Source: Cyclobacteriaceae bacterium (GTDB lineage: Bacteria > Bacteroidota > Bacteroidia > Cytophagales > Cyclobacteriaceae). Taken from it: a stretch of 64,000 bases of DNA. The notes beneath the pieces are model-generated. The model was not told where the DNA came from, made no database searches, and saw only the letters and a list, made by a program, of their open reading frames with translations. This document shows, one piece after another, positions 9,454 through 17,513 of this stretch; the stretch's first letter is position 1, and every line of letters begins with the position of its first letter. The translations under genes and the position numbers were made by a program. The stretch is taken from NCBI GenBank assembly GCA_016787565.1, contig JAEUUG010000004.1, positions 620,593-684,592 of the forward strand, written 5' to 3'.

Positions 9454-10044
9454 ATGTTTACCGGAATAATTGAATCAGTTGGAAAGCTTATTAAACTGGA
9501 AGAGGAGGGAACCAATCTTCACCTCACCATCGAGAGTCCAATTGGAAAAGAGTTGAAAGTGGACCAGAGTGTGTCGCACAATGGAATATGCCTCACGGTA
9601 ACAAACGTTGAATCAGATAGGCATCGGGTTACCGCCATTCAGGAAACACTTTCGAAATCCAATTTAGGAAACCTCACTATAGGAGATGTTGTCAATCTCG
9701 AGCGTTGTATGGTTGCGAATGGCCGGTTTGACGGTCATGTAGTTCAGGGGCATGTTGACCAGACCGCTGTGGTTACAGCCATCAAAGAAGTTGGCGGAAG
9801 CTGGTTGTTTGATTTTGAATATGATCCAACGAGTGGAAATGTTACTGTTGAGAAGGGTTCGATTGCCATTAATGGAATAAGCTTGACCTGTTTCAATTCT
9901 AAAAACAATGGATTTACCGTTGCGATTATCCCGTATACCTTTGAGCACACTAATTTTGGTCAGTTGAAAGCCGGTGATGTGGTGAACCTGGAATTTGATA
10001 TCATTGGAAAATATGTCAAGCGATTGCTCCAGCAGTCTGTGTAG
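9454..10044 (+). CDS. ribE: Riboflavin synthase, alpha chain
   Basis: 196 residues, made of the two tandem lumazine-binding beta-barrels typical of riboflavin synthase (EC 2.5.1.9), which turns two molecules of 6,7-dimethyl-8-ribityllumazine into riboflavin and a pyrimidinedione. The N-terminal signature MFTGIIESVG and the second-barrel start RFDGHVVQGHVDQ are intact, with the SHNGICLTV and SIAINGISLT repeats marking the two equivalent barrels. No FMN riboswitch-like structure is visible in the 70 bases before the start, and no other rib gene is next to it. It is convergent with the PAP2 gene 6 bases away. Confidence 0.96.
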   Translation: MFTGIIESVGKLIKLEEEGTNLHLTIESPIGKELKVDQSVSHNGICLTVTNVESDRHRVTAIQETLSKSNLGNLTIGDVVNLERCMVANGRFDGHVVQGHVDQTAVVTAIKEVGGSWLFDFEYDPTSGNVTVEKGSIAINGISLTCFNSKNNGFTVAIIPYTFEHTNFGQLKAGDVVNLEFDIIGKYVKRLLQQSV

Positions 10045-10050
10045 GTAATC

Positions 10051-10638
10051 TCAAGGCTGAATTTCTCTTCGCCTTTCAAGGGCTCTTCTCACGGCTAAAG
10101 AAAGTTTAAATCCAACCCAGCCACAAACGACACCAATTAATCCACCGACTATAACATCGCTCGGATAATGCACACCCAGGTAGATCCGCGTATAGGTCAT
10201 GAGGGCAGCCCATAAAAATAGCCAGATGATCCATTTCTTTGTATGCCTGAAAAGAAGCCAGAAGAAGGAAGCTGTGCCGAAAGTATTAGCAGCATGACTG
10301 GAGGCAAAACCAAACTTTCCACCCATGTAGCCATTCACGAGGTGAAGTAAGTTTCTCAATTCAGGTTCTTGGGATGGACGAAGCCGGGCGAAATAGGGTT
10401 TCATAAATCCGCTGGTAATCTGGTCGGTGAGGAGGATAGTGAATGAAATTCCCAGCAAGATCATCCAACTGTCTTTTTTGTATTCTCTAATAACCAGAAA
10501 TAACAACAGTATATACAGCGGAAGCCAAATGAATGTTTTGGTAAGAAACAACATGACCGGGTCAAGCCATGGCACATGTAAACTATTCAAATAAAGGAGC
10601 AGATCCTTATCCCACTCCAGCAATTGATCCATCATCAT
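10051..10638 (-). CDS. PAP2-family phosphatase, membrane bound
   Basis: 195 residues with about five membrane segments. The three acid-phosphatase motifs are visible: KPYFARLRP (motif 1), SSHAANTFG (motif 2, catalytic His in the SSHA segment) and TRIYLGVHYPSD (motif 3, nucleophilic His in GVHYP). Members remove phosphate from phosphatidate, undecaprenyl pyrophosphate or lipid A; the family does not fix the substrate. The start codon overlaps the stop of the upstream histidine kinase gene (ATGA), so the two are translationally coupled. Confidence 0.9.
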   Translation of the reverse strand: MMMDQLLEWDKDLLLYLNSLHVPWLDPVMLFLTKTFIWLPLYILLLFLVIREYKKDSWMILLGISFTILLTDQITSGFMKPYFARLRPSQEPELRNLLHLVNGYMGGKFGFASSHAANTFGTASFFWLLFRHTKKWIIWLFLWAALMTYTRIYLGVHYPSDVIVGGLIGVVCGWVGFKLSLAVRRALERRREIQP

Positions 10639-12611
10639 ACTACATTTGCAAACATTTTTTTATTCTCTTCGTGAATCCAGATGGCCGCATCTTCCATGGA
10701 GAGGAAAAACTCCTGCTGTGCACCCATCGTAGTGAGCGATTCGTTGATACCTTTCAAGTATTCCTGTACATCAGGATTATCTTTATCCGGTCGAACAGCA
10801 GCAATTCTTTTTAGTCCGCTTCGGGTGGCGTCAGGAATGATCTCCTTAAACATCCACAACTGATCTTCATGGGCAATACTACCTTGACGGGACAGGTCTG
10901 CAATATAATTGGGTGTATTATACGCTTTCATAAACTCCAGGCACTTTCTAAATACGCTTCTATATTGTTCGCTGGTGACTGGCCCGTTCCAGACCACGCC
11001 TGTTGAATTGAGTGTAGCATCGAAAAATATTTGTGCGTAAGGTTCCTGATACAAAATCTGACGCTCAACATTCGAGGGTTTCCCAAGGTAGACGTTGAAT
11101 GTAGTTTCACGATTGATTTCACTTTCAACGTCAACACGTCCTCCCAGTGTTTCGGCCTGAAGCTTTACAAGGTAAAGTCCAAGCCCTTTCCCTTCTGTAT
11201 GATGGTGGAATCGTTTGTACAACTTGAATATGCTGTCGCGGTATTTGTGCAGGTTTATCCCAATTCCATTATCCTTTACACGAAGAAAATAATGACTCGC
11301 ATTTTCTCCCGATGATATTTCGATGACGGGTTGGCGTTCGGTTGATCGATATTTGATGGCGTTGCTGATGAGATTATACAAAATACTATGCACCATTGGT
11401 TTTACGGAATACAAATTCGGGCATGCTGAAAAATTGGTTTGTAATGTAACCTGATGCGTTTCCATTTCCCGCTTTAGAATTTGCTGGATGTCTTCGATTT
11501 CCTGTGACAAACTAATCTTTTGGCGGATTTGAAAAATATCGTGTCGGATATCAATGATTTTGCCAAGGTCGCGGATGATGGTATCCAGCAGTAGGGTGGA
11601 TGAATGGATGTGATCCACAATACTAGCTGTTTCTGCAGGTAGTGTTTTTGTGTCGATGATATCAATAAGCCCCAGTACGCTGGCTACCGGGCCACGCAGG
11701 TTATGTGATATCGTATACGAGAATTGTTGTAGTTCATTGTTGTGCTTGATAAGCTCCGTATTGGTGTTGATCAGATCTTTATTTTTTTCAAGGAGTTCGG
11801 TCGACAGGTTTTTGTTTTGTTTGAAGAGCAAGTTTTTCTGTTCTTCAATAATTTTATAGGCATCTTGCAGCCTACGCTGATTGACACTTAGCTTATCAGC
11901 CTGGGTCATCATCTCCTCATTCTGAGCGTTTACCTCCTGACTTTTTTCAATCAGTTCTGCATTGATTTGATTGAGTTCCTGAATCAGGTTTTCGGCCTTG
12001 GTTTCGTTTCGCTCGGATACGAATTTTAAAAACATTACAGCACTCACTGTAATAAAATACGTAATCGTAATAACTACATTGGCAAAGGAGTAGGTTTGTT
12101 CGTTCATGGTGTGCTTGGGAAACGGAACACCAAAAAAGGAATGGATGGTGTCGTACCCCATCAACAGCAGGAGACCTACAAAGGAGGTGCTAAAAAGCAA
12201 AACCTTTTCGCGGATGGAAAAGAATATGGAAGGGAAGACGCAACTGGATAAAATAATGAATCGAAAAGTAAAGTAATCCAGTTCTTCCTGCCGATCATAA
12301 TACAGTGTTTTGGAGTAGACGGAAAGAGCTGTTACACTAAGGGGTAAGAAAAGGGAAATCCACACCCGGCTAATTACCGAATACCCGTTATGGTTGAGCA
12401 ACAGGGTGGACAGGCATAATATTCCAATAACAAGGATGCCTATCGTTACAGAACTCCAGCTAAACCAATAGTAGTACAAACCAAACAATGAAGTTGCCAG
12501 TACGAAAAGAACCAGTCCAATTCCGTTGGATAGAATCAATGTCCTTCTTTCAGCCAGTGTTTGGGTGAATTGCGATCCTGACAGTGCAAGGGAGCGTAAA
12601 AATTGCATCAA
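10635..12611 (-). CDS. Membrane sensor histidine kinase with C-terminal STAS/SpoIIAA-like domain
   Basis: 658 residues. About six hydrophobic segments fill residues 25-200, followed by a coiled coil (roughly 205-290), a HisKA domain with phosphoacceptor His303 in FSYTISHNLRGP, and a HATPase domain with N box NLISNAIKYR, G1 box VKDNGIGI and G2 box GKGLGLYLVK. The last ~130 residues (from ILYQEPYAQIFFDATLN to AAIWIHEEN) do not belong to the kinase; they have the alternating pattern of STAS/SpoIIAA-like domains, for example NYIADLSRQGSI. No receiver domain or response-regulator gene is next to it, so the partner is elsewhere. A four-base overlap links it to the PAP2 phosphatase gene. Confidence 0.88.
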   Translation of the reverse strand: MMQFLRSLALSGSQFTQTLAERRTLILSNGIGLVLFVLATSLFGLYYYWFSWSSVTIGILVIGILCLSTLLLNHNGYSVISRVWISLFLPLSVTALSVYSKTLYYDRQEELDYFTFRFIILSSCVFPSIFFSIREKVLLFSTSFVGLLLLMGYDTIHSFFGVPFPKHTMNEQTYSFANVVITITYFITVSAVMFLKFVSERNETKAENLIQELNQINAELIEKSQEVNAQNEEMMTQADKLSVNQRRLQDAYKIIEEQKNLLFKQNKNLSTELLEKNKDLINTNTELIKHNNELQQFSYTISHNLRGPVASVLGLIDIIDTKTLPAETASIVDHIHSSTLLLDTIIRDLGKIIDIRHDIFQIRQKISLSQEIEDIQQILKREMETHQVTLQTNFSACPNLYSVKPMVHSILYNLISNAIKYRSTERQPVIEISSGENASHYFLRVKDNGIGINLHKYRDSIFKLYKRFHHHTEGKGLGLYLVKLQAETLGGRVDVESEINRETTFNVYLGKPSNVERQILYQEPYAQIFFDATLNSTGVVWNGPVTSEQYRSVFRKCLEFMKAYNTPNYIADLSRQGSIAHEDQLWMFKEIIPDATRSGLKRIAAVRPDKDNPDVQEYLKGINESLTTMGAQQEFFLSMEDAAIWIHEENKKMFANVV

Positions 12612-12865
12612 CTCGTTCTAGGTTATTGTATTCGGTTTATTCTGAAATGCAATTTAAGGGAATATTGTCTTACTCCATGAATTGCTAGTACAACCAATCA
12701 TTTTTCATGATTTGTGCCCTGTATTTTGGAAAATCCACTCTGTCAATCGGTGAAAAATAAATAGGTTGATGTGACGTAGATTGTGCCTCCATAATTCATC
12801 TTCTAAAACGGTTGAATTAAAGGCGGTTATAGTGTAGATTGAAATCTAAATTTTTGTCCTATAGT

Positions 12866-14350
12866 ATGGAGAAATTTGATCTTGTAGTGATCGGGGCCGG
12901 CCCTTCCGGTTATGCAGCCGCCATGCGGGCCATTGATTTCAGGAAGAAAACACTCATCATTGAAAAGTCCTGGGTAGGCGGGGCGGGTGTGACCAATGGC
13001 GCTCTGTCCTCTAAAACATGGTGGGAGCTCTCGCGTGAAACAGCTTCATTTCGAAAAAATCTGAAACGGTTTAACCTCGAAGTTCCCAGTATCAACTATA
13101 AAGAAATTCAGGCTGAAGTGCGCAGGGCTGTTGAAGAACGAAAGAGTATGCTCGAAGATCATATCCGGCTGATGGAGGACTCGCAGCTTGCCAATTTGAT
13201 TACCTTCAAAAAAGGTACAGCCCGACTGGTCAGCAATCATGAAATAGAAATTGATGCCGGTTCATATGAGCTTGAGAAAGTATGGGCCGATTACATCATA
13301 CTCGCTACCGGCAGCAGGCCACGCCTTTTGCCGGAATTACCCATCGATGAAAAAATTGTGATGACCAGCGAAGGTATCGAAAATATGGATGATTTTCCGG
13401 AGAGTATGGTCATTGTAGGTGCCGGGGTGATTGGCTGCGAGTACGCCACTATATTTTCAGGCTTTGGAAAAACTAAAGTTCATTTAATTGATAAAGGTTC
13501 GCGCATTCTACCCTTCGAAGATGATGACGTAGTTAAGGTGATTGAGCGAAACATGGAAAACCATGGTGTACTCATCCACCGAAATTCTCGTCTCATTCGT
13601 ATGGAGATTAAAAACGATCGTGTGGAGTATGAACTGGAGTATGACGATGGTGGGAAAGAGATTTTTAATGTTTCGAAGGCATTGGTGGCGGTAGGTCGTA
13701 CGCCCAATTATGAAGAATTATGGGATGATCGTGTGGAGATCAGTATTTCGAAACGGGGTATAGAGGATAACGATACCCAGACCAACGTATCGAATATTTA
13801 TGCGGTTGGCGATATCACCGCAGATATATCATTGGTCAATGTAGGAGAGCTTGAAGGGCGTTATGCTGTGGAGCGAATTTTTGGCAACCCGCAACGAAAA
13901 CTGGTCTACGAAAATATCAGCACCATCATGTTTTTGAGTCCGGAGGTAGCCGGTGTCGGCTTGAACGAAACCCAGGCGTGCGAAAAGGGAATTGACTATC
14001 GTGTGGTAACATTAGACTACAGCTGTATCCCAAGAGCTATTGCCAAGCGGAATACGCAGGGGTTTATCAAATTGCTGGTGACCAACGATGATCATATGAA
14101 GATTCTGGGTATGAAAGTTGTTGGCAATCACGCATCCAGTGCTATACAAGCTGTGGCATTGTTAATTTCGATGGATAAGGGTATTGAAGAATTGGCGGAA
14201 TGTGTTCATCCACATCCGTCTATTACCGAAGGTATTCAGGAGTGTGTGCGCATGCTGTTGGGCAAATCGCTTTTCAAGCCTGATGCTTTACGCGGAAAAC
14301 TTTCGTGCAGAGTGTGCACAAAAGGGGTGTATGAGGATTTGCGGTTTTAA
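12866..14350 (+). CDS. Dihydrolipoyl dehydrogenase/transhydrogenase-like flavoprotein lacking the CxxxxC disulfide
   Basis: 494 residues from the ATG at 12866; the frame extends nine codons upstream to a TTG, but the ATG sits right before the dinucleotide-binding motif and is preferred. The FAD-binding motif VVIGAGPSG is at the N-terminus, a second NAD(P) motif IVGAGVIGCEYA lies mid-protein, followed by AVGRTPN, the second FAD motif IYAVGDI and the dimerisation domain with HPHPSITEG. In lipoamide dehydrogenases the first helix carries GGTCLNVGCIPSK; here residues 38-50 read GGAGVTNGALSSK, so both redox cysteines are replaced (Gly41, Ala46). The C-terminus instead has C481-R-V-C484. A soluble transhydrogenase (SthA)-like or thiol-independent NAD(P)H oxidoreductase is possible; a normal lipoamide role is unlikely. 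Confidence 0.8.
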   Translation: MEKFDLVVIGAGPSGYAAAMRAIDFRKKTLIIEKSWVGGAGVTNGALSSKTWWELSRETASFRKNLKRFNLEVPSINYKEIQAEVRRAVEERKSMLEDHIRLMEDSQLANLITFKKGTARLVSNHEIEIDAGSYELEKVWADYIILATGSRPRLLPELPIDEKIVMTSEGIENMDDFPESMVIVGAGVIGCEYATIFSGFGKTKVHLIDKGSRILPFEDDDVVKVIERNMENHGVLIHRNSRLIRMEIKNDRVEYELEYDDGGKEIFNVSKALVAVGRTPNYEELWDDRVEISISKRGIEDNDTQTNVSNIYAVGDITADISLVNVGELEGRYAVERIFGNPQRKLVYENISTIMFLSPEVAGVGLNETQACEKGIDYRVVTLDYSCIPRAIAKRNTQGFIKLLVTNDDHMKILGMKVVGNHASSAIQAVALLISMDKGIEELAECVHPHPSITEGIQECVRMLLGKSLFKPDALRGKLSCRVCTKGVYEDLRF

Positions 14351-14374
14351 AATTGTTAGATTCATCTTTGTGTT

Positions 14375-14950
14375 ATGAAATTCTTAATTACCATTCTTTT
14401 TTGCGTTGGTCTTTTTCCAACATCTGAAGTGCTGGCCCAGGCCAAATCAAAATACAGATTGAAGAAGCCTGTTTATGAAGAAGTGGATTTCGAAGAAATG
14501 ATCAGGCGTTATTTTGGTAAACATTCAGGCTCCTATAATTCGTTGGAAGGTATTTATTCGGTTTCCTGCATCATTACCAAAACGAGTGTGAATTTTTTAA
14601 CCGGAAGGGAAAGTGTTCGGGTTGTAGAACGTAAAGATAATTATGCGCGGGTGGCGATTATGAAAGACTGGCCCGGCTCGAAACGTGATTTCATCGAGGT
14701 TACCATGAGTTATCACATCGCCAACAAATATCCCATTGTTGGGGAATTCACGGCCCTGGCGGAAGGAAAGGGTATACTCTATAAACACATTGAACCCGAT
14801 GGTTCAACATTTTCGTATTCTATGATTTTTGATTCTTCAGAGTTGCTGGAAGGCGAGTTTTCCGATATGCACAAGCGCAAAACCATTACGTATAAACTTT
14901 CTTACCTTAAAATTTATCCCAAAGCAACAGACATGGCGATGAACCCTTGA
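14375..14950 (+). CDS. Exported protein of unknown function
   Basis: 191 residues with a signal peptide (MKFLITILFCVGLFPTSEVLAQ, cleavage likely after LAQ). The mature part is a soluble beta-rich protein containing YNSLEGIYSVSCIIT, RVVERKDNYARVAIMKDW and YKHIEPDGSTFSYSMIF. It starts 24 bases after the flavoprotein gene and on the same strand, so the two may share a message. I do not recognise a family and propose no function. Confidence 0.7.
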   Translation: MKFLITILFCVGLFPTSEVLAQAKSKYRLKKPVYEEVDFEEMIRRYFGKHSGSYNSLEGIYSVSCIITKTSVNFLTGRESVRVVERKDNYARVAIMKDWPGSKRDFIEVTMSYHIANKYPIVGEFTALAEGKGILYKHIEPDGSTFSYSMIFDSSELLEGEFSDMHKRKTITYKLSYLKIYPKATDMAMNP

Positions 14951-14975
14951 GAGTGAAATTGGTCGTTAGGTCGCC

Positions 14976-15656
14976 TCAATAGTAAACTGCAATCTCACCT
15001 AAATTTTTGCGCTTCAAATCCGGTACGAATGTCTCTTTCAGGGGATACCCTGTCGGGATTAATAAAAAGGGTCTTTCATTTTCGGGCCGCTGTAAAATCG
15101 TTGAAAGAAAATTCATGGGGCTTGGCGTGTGTGTCAATGCAACTAATCCGGCATGATGGATGGCGGCCAGCAAAAATCCGCAGGCCAGCCCTACCGATTC
15201 TGTAACATAATAATTGTTGTGCCGCATACCGTTACCGTCCACATCATAAGCCTTTTTAAAAACAACAATCAAATAGGGAGCAATTTCCAAAAATGGTTTT
15301 TGCCAGTCGGTCTGAAGTTTCTCTATATCTTTCTTCCACGCATCACTCATGCGGCCGTGATAACTTTCAAATTCTTCTTTTTCAGCTTCAATTCGAATTT
15401 GTTTCTTTAACCCGGGATCGGAGACTACACAAAATGTCCAGGGTTGCTTATGTGCACCGGACGGTGCAGTTGATGCTGCCTGTATAAGATTATCCATTAC
15501 TTCTTTGGGCACAGGTCTATCTGAAAATTCGCGCACTGTTCTGCGTCTATCCAGCCACTGATAAAAATCAAGTGTGCGTTGTGCCATGGCCGCTGGCGCA
15601 AAGGTTTCGTGTGAATAGGCGATGAATGGATGGCCGTTGATGAGTTTAGATTGCAT
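14976..15656 (-). CDS. Nitroreductase-family FMN protein (iodotyrosine deiodinase-like subgroup)
   Basis: 226 residues from the ATG at 15656 (the frame reaches back to a TTG at 15671, less likely). The FMN-phosphate-binding start RRRTVREFSDRPVP, the substrate/FMN region ASTAPSGAHKQPWTF, and the glycine-rich SVGLACGFLLAAIHHAGL followed by RPFLLIPTGYP are as in the nitroreductase/IYD group. N-terminal SHETFAPAA in front of the first helix also fits that group. These are NAD(P)H-dependent flavin enzymes acting on varied substrates; the exact reaction cannot be predicted. The gene stands between convergent neighbours and seems to be a single unit. Confidence 0.85.
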   Translation of the reverse strand: MQSKLINGHPFIAYSHETFAPAAMAQRTLDFYQWLDRRRTVREFSDRPVPKEVMDNLIQAASTAPSGAHKQPWTFCVVSDPGLKKQIRIEAEKEEFESYHGRMSDAWKKDIEKLQTDWQKPFLEIAPYLIVVFKKAYDVDGNGMRHNNYYVTESVGLACGFLLAAIHHAGLVALTHTPSPMNFLSTILQRPENERPFLLIPTGYPLKETFVPDLKRKNLGEIAVYY

Positions 15657-15712
15657 AGCGAAATCTATCAAACAGGTTGAAATATGTGGTGCAAGGTGGC
15701 TGACATTTCCAG

Positions 15713-15952
15713 TTAGGCTAAACCGGAGTAATAAAGATTAAATTCCAACGGACTGGCCTCAGAGAAGCCATCATGCTTTAGGTCATCGAAAATACCTTCA
15801 TCAAATTGTAGTTCGCGAAGTGTTGATTTACCATCCGGAGTGAGGGTGATTTCTGATCCCTTATAGAGAATCGGGTTAACCTTTACCAGGATGGTGACAC
15901 CTTCCAATTGTTTCTTAAAATATTGATGAACGATGTTACCGTCTTTTACCAT
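15713..15952 (-). CDS. Small conserved-looking protein of unknown function
   Basis: 79 residues, MVKDGNIVHQYFKKQLEG at the start and an acidic second half (LQFDEGIFDDLKHDGFSEA). There is no signal peptide or membrane segment. Base composition and codon use look like the neighbours, and the ATG is well placed 20 bases from the divergent acetyltransferase start, which supports a real gene. I do not recognise the family. A chance open frame cannot be excluded at this length. Confidence 0.55.
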   Translation of the reverse strand: MVKDGNIVHQYFKKQLEGVTILVKVNPILYKGSEITLTPDGKSTLRELQFDEGIFDDLKHDGFSEASPLEFNLYYSGLA

Positions 15953-15972
15953 TCTTTAATTTATTTTGAGTG

Positions 15973-16512
15973 ATGCGACTAGCGTTACCCGATCGGATAG
16001 AGACCAGCAGGTTGTTACTTCAGCGGCTAAGGTACGAAGATGCAGAAGAAATATTTTTTACCTATGCCTCCAAGCCTGAAGCTACCAAATATGTTTCATG
16101 GCCTACACATCAATCCATTGACGATACCCGAAAATTTTTACGGTATGCGCGTGAAGCCTGGATGCGGGGAACAGACTACTCTTTTAGCATCCGCCTGCGC
16201 GAATCGAACCGCCTTATTGGTGGTTTAGGAATTGTGAATCGCGATGGCCGGATTGAATTTGGTTATATTCTCAGCCCCACACAATGGGGTAATGGCTACG
16301 CTACAGAGGCCTGTCAGGCTATGATGAAATTGTTGAAAAGAGAAACTGGAATTTTCAGAGTCGGAACTTTTGTGGATGCAGAAAATATCGCCTCCATCCG
16401 GGTGTTGCTCAAATCCGGTTTGGTTGAAGAAACCAGATTGCCAAAGTGGTTCCGGTTTATCAACCAGGAAAACGAACCCAAGGATTGTATTCTGTTTCGG
16501 CTACCACTATAA
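15973..16512 (+). CDS. GNAT N-acetyltransferase (RimJ/RimL type)
   Basis: 179 residues from the ATG at 15973 (a GTG one codon earlier is also possible). It has the RimJ/RimL layout: IETSRLLLQRLRYEDAEEIF at the start, LIGGLGIVNRDGRIEFGYIL in the core sheet, the acetyl-CoA pyrophosphate-binding turn QWGNGYATEA, and VDAENIASIRVLLKSGL. Such enzymes transfer acetyl from acetyl-CoA to an amino group, often a ribosomal-protein N-terminus or an antibiotic. The target is unknown. It overlaps the convergent downstream gene by six bases. Confidence 0.88.
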   Translation: MRLALPDRIETSRLLLQRLRYEDAEEIFFTYASKPEATKYVSWPTHQSIDDTRKFLRYAREAWMRGTDYSFSIRLRESNRLIGGLGIVNRDGRIEFGYILSPTQWGNGYATEACQAMMKLLKRETGIFRVGTFVDAENIASIRVLLKSGLVEETRLPKWFRFINQENEPKDCILFRLPL

Positions 16513-16977
16513 AATTGTAGCCCTTTTAGGTGTATGCAGGTCGGCTAAGTTGATTTGATTAAGCATTTCATTTTCCACATAGTCTGCCCACGTCCGGAGG
16601 TACAATAGTACATCTGCTTTTAGATTGTGTTTTAGGTTTCGCTTTTCCAGGGGAAGTGAACGCAGAATTTTTCCATCCGATAATCTTTCCAGGTGTTTCA
16701 GATCATCGATATCAAATCCAAAGGCAACCAAATCAGAAATCAGATCATCCATGCGCAAACCACTGGTGGGGCAGTAATCATTTAATTGCTCTGACCAATC
16801 TCCATATCGTTCCATTGCGCGGGTATGAATTTCGTCTTTTTGGAGCCGGGTAATTTCCTGGGCCAGGAATCCACAATTGCAGGATCCCATGTGTCCCCAT
16901 TGATAACTTGTACTTCGTTCAAGCGCCTCAACTGTGTTGCGAAGTGCCTGTATAACATCAAAGGTCAGGTGTGCCAT
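16507..16977 (-). CDS. Soluble protein of unknown function
   Basis: 156 residues, predicted mostly helical, with no signal peptide or membrane segment. Notable is a Cys-rich patch SCNCGFLAQEITRL near residue 33 and a second Cys in NDYCPTSGLRMDDLI. The two could bind a metal, but that is inference. It has a good ATG start, the length is well beyond chance, and codon use is like the neighbours. I do not recognise a named family. It ends inside the last codons of the convergent acetyltransferase gene. Confidence 0.7.
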   Translation of the reverse strand: MAHLTFDVIQALRNTVEALERSTSYQWGHMGSCNCGFLAQEITRLQKDEIHTRAMERYGDWSEQLNDYCPTSGLRMDDLISDLVAFGFDIDDLKHLERLSDGKILRSLPLEKRNLKHNLKADVLLYLRTWADYVENEMLNQINLADLHTPKRATIL

Positions 16978-17091
16978 AAGCTTCGTTCTTCCTTAGTTAA
17001 CACAAAATCGTGTTTGAAGTTACCGGAAAAATGAAATTTTGGTTTTAATCGGGTAACAGAAATGCTTATCGCGTAAATTTTAATGAGGATA

Positions 17092-17122
17092 TTTGTAATC
17101 CGTAAAGACTTTGCTATTATTG
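17092..17122 (+). promoter_or_regulatory. Candidate promoter for the THX-trp transcript
   Basis: TTTG at 17092-17095, a spacer of exactly 19 bases and TATTATTG at 17115-17122 match TTTG-N19-TAnnTTTG with a single mismatch. The THX start codon is 21 bases further on. No comparable promoter is seen between THX and the trp leader, which are three bases apart, so this is the likely promoter for the leader and trp genes too. Confidence 0.55.
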
Positions 17123-17143
17123 CCACACAAAACGGACTTATCC

Positions 17144-17341
17144 ATGGGAAAAGGAGACAAAAAATCGAAAAAAGGTAAAATCTGGAGAGACTCTTATGGG
17201 AACTCCAGAAGAAAGAGAACCATTAAAGCACGTTTAAAACGCGTATCTTCTAAGAAAACAGAAGAAGTATCAGCAGTATCAGCAACAACGGAAGTAGCCG
17301 CGGCTAAACCGAAGCGCGTAACAAAAAAGAAAGACGCTTAG
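17144..17341 (+). CDS. Ribosomal protein of the THX family (30S subunit)
   Basis: 65 residues from the ATG at 17144; the frame reaches further upstream but MGKGDKKSKKGK is the standard beginning of this family, and the upstream part lies in the promoter. It is extremely basic (GKGDKKSKKGKIWRDSYGN, RRKRTIKARLKR) with a Lys/Ala-rich tail. THX (Thx, S31e-like) binds the head of the small ribosomal subunit in Thermus; Bacteroidota commonly carry a longer homologue. Its stop codon is three bases from the start of the trp leader peptide, so ribosomes finishing THX could re-initiate on the leader. Confidence 0.82.
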   Translation: MGKGDKKSKKGKIWRDSYGNSRRKRTIKARLKRVSSKKTEEVSAVSATTEVAAAKPKRVTKKKDA

Positions 17342-17344
17342 GGT

Positions 17345-17401
17345 ATGATGAGACTTACAAACATTGCATGGTGGTGGCATATATCAAAACACGATATGTG
17401 A
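17345..17401 (+). CDS. trpL: trp operon leader peptide with three consecutive Trp codons
   Basis: An 18-codon frame encodes MMRLTNIAWWWHISKHDM and ends in TGA. Residues 9-11 are three adjacent tryptophans (TGG TGG TGG at 17369-17377), which is very improbable by chance given how rare Trp is. It lies directly upstream of an attenuator and trpE, as a classical attenuation leader does. A second ATG immediately follows the first; either could be the start. The THX stop codon three bases upstream may supply ribosomes. Confidence 0.85.
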   Translation: MMRLTNIAWWWHISKHDM

Positions 17402-17448
17402 ACAGCCTCTTTATGACTTAACGATAAGCCCGAAGGCCTGCTGTTCAC
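17378..17448 (+). promoter_or_regulatory. trp attenuator: leader hairpin and antiterminator pairing
   Basis: Two exclusive structures can be drawn. (1) 17378-17385 pairs with 17393-17400 (8 bp with one G-U), starting right after the Trp codons. (2) GTGAACAGC at 17398-17406 is perfectly complementary to GCTGTTCAC at 17440-17448, which is the left top and loop of the terminator. A ribosome stalled on the Trp codons would cover the first strand of structure 1 and free 17398-17406 to form structure 2, which breaks the terminator and lets transcription reach trpE. This is read from the sequence; folding energies were not computed. Confidence 0.8.
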
Positions 17449-17465
17449 AGCAGGCCTTCGTTTTT
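17431..17465 (+). terminator. trp attenuator terminator
   Basis: A perfect 13-bp stem (17431-17443 CGAAGGCCTGCTG with 17448-17460) and a TTCA loop are followed at once by TTTTT (17461-17465), a textbook intrinsic terminator. It lies 49 bases before the trpE start codon, so it can only serve as a conditional terminator for the operon. Confidence 0.92.
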
Positions 17466-17513
17466 AATAGCCTCTGGAAAATCGCACCGGACAAACAAAA
17501 AAAAATACTGAAA

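Noticed and set aside
17364..17513. Longer trpE frame starting at a TTG upstream
   Set aside because: It would run through the attenuator terminator; family start MKFTLITH and spacing favour the ATG at 17514.
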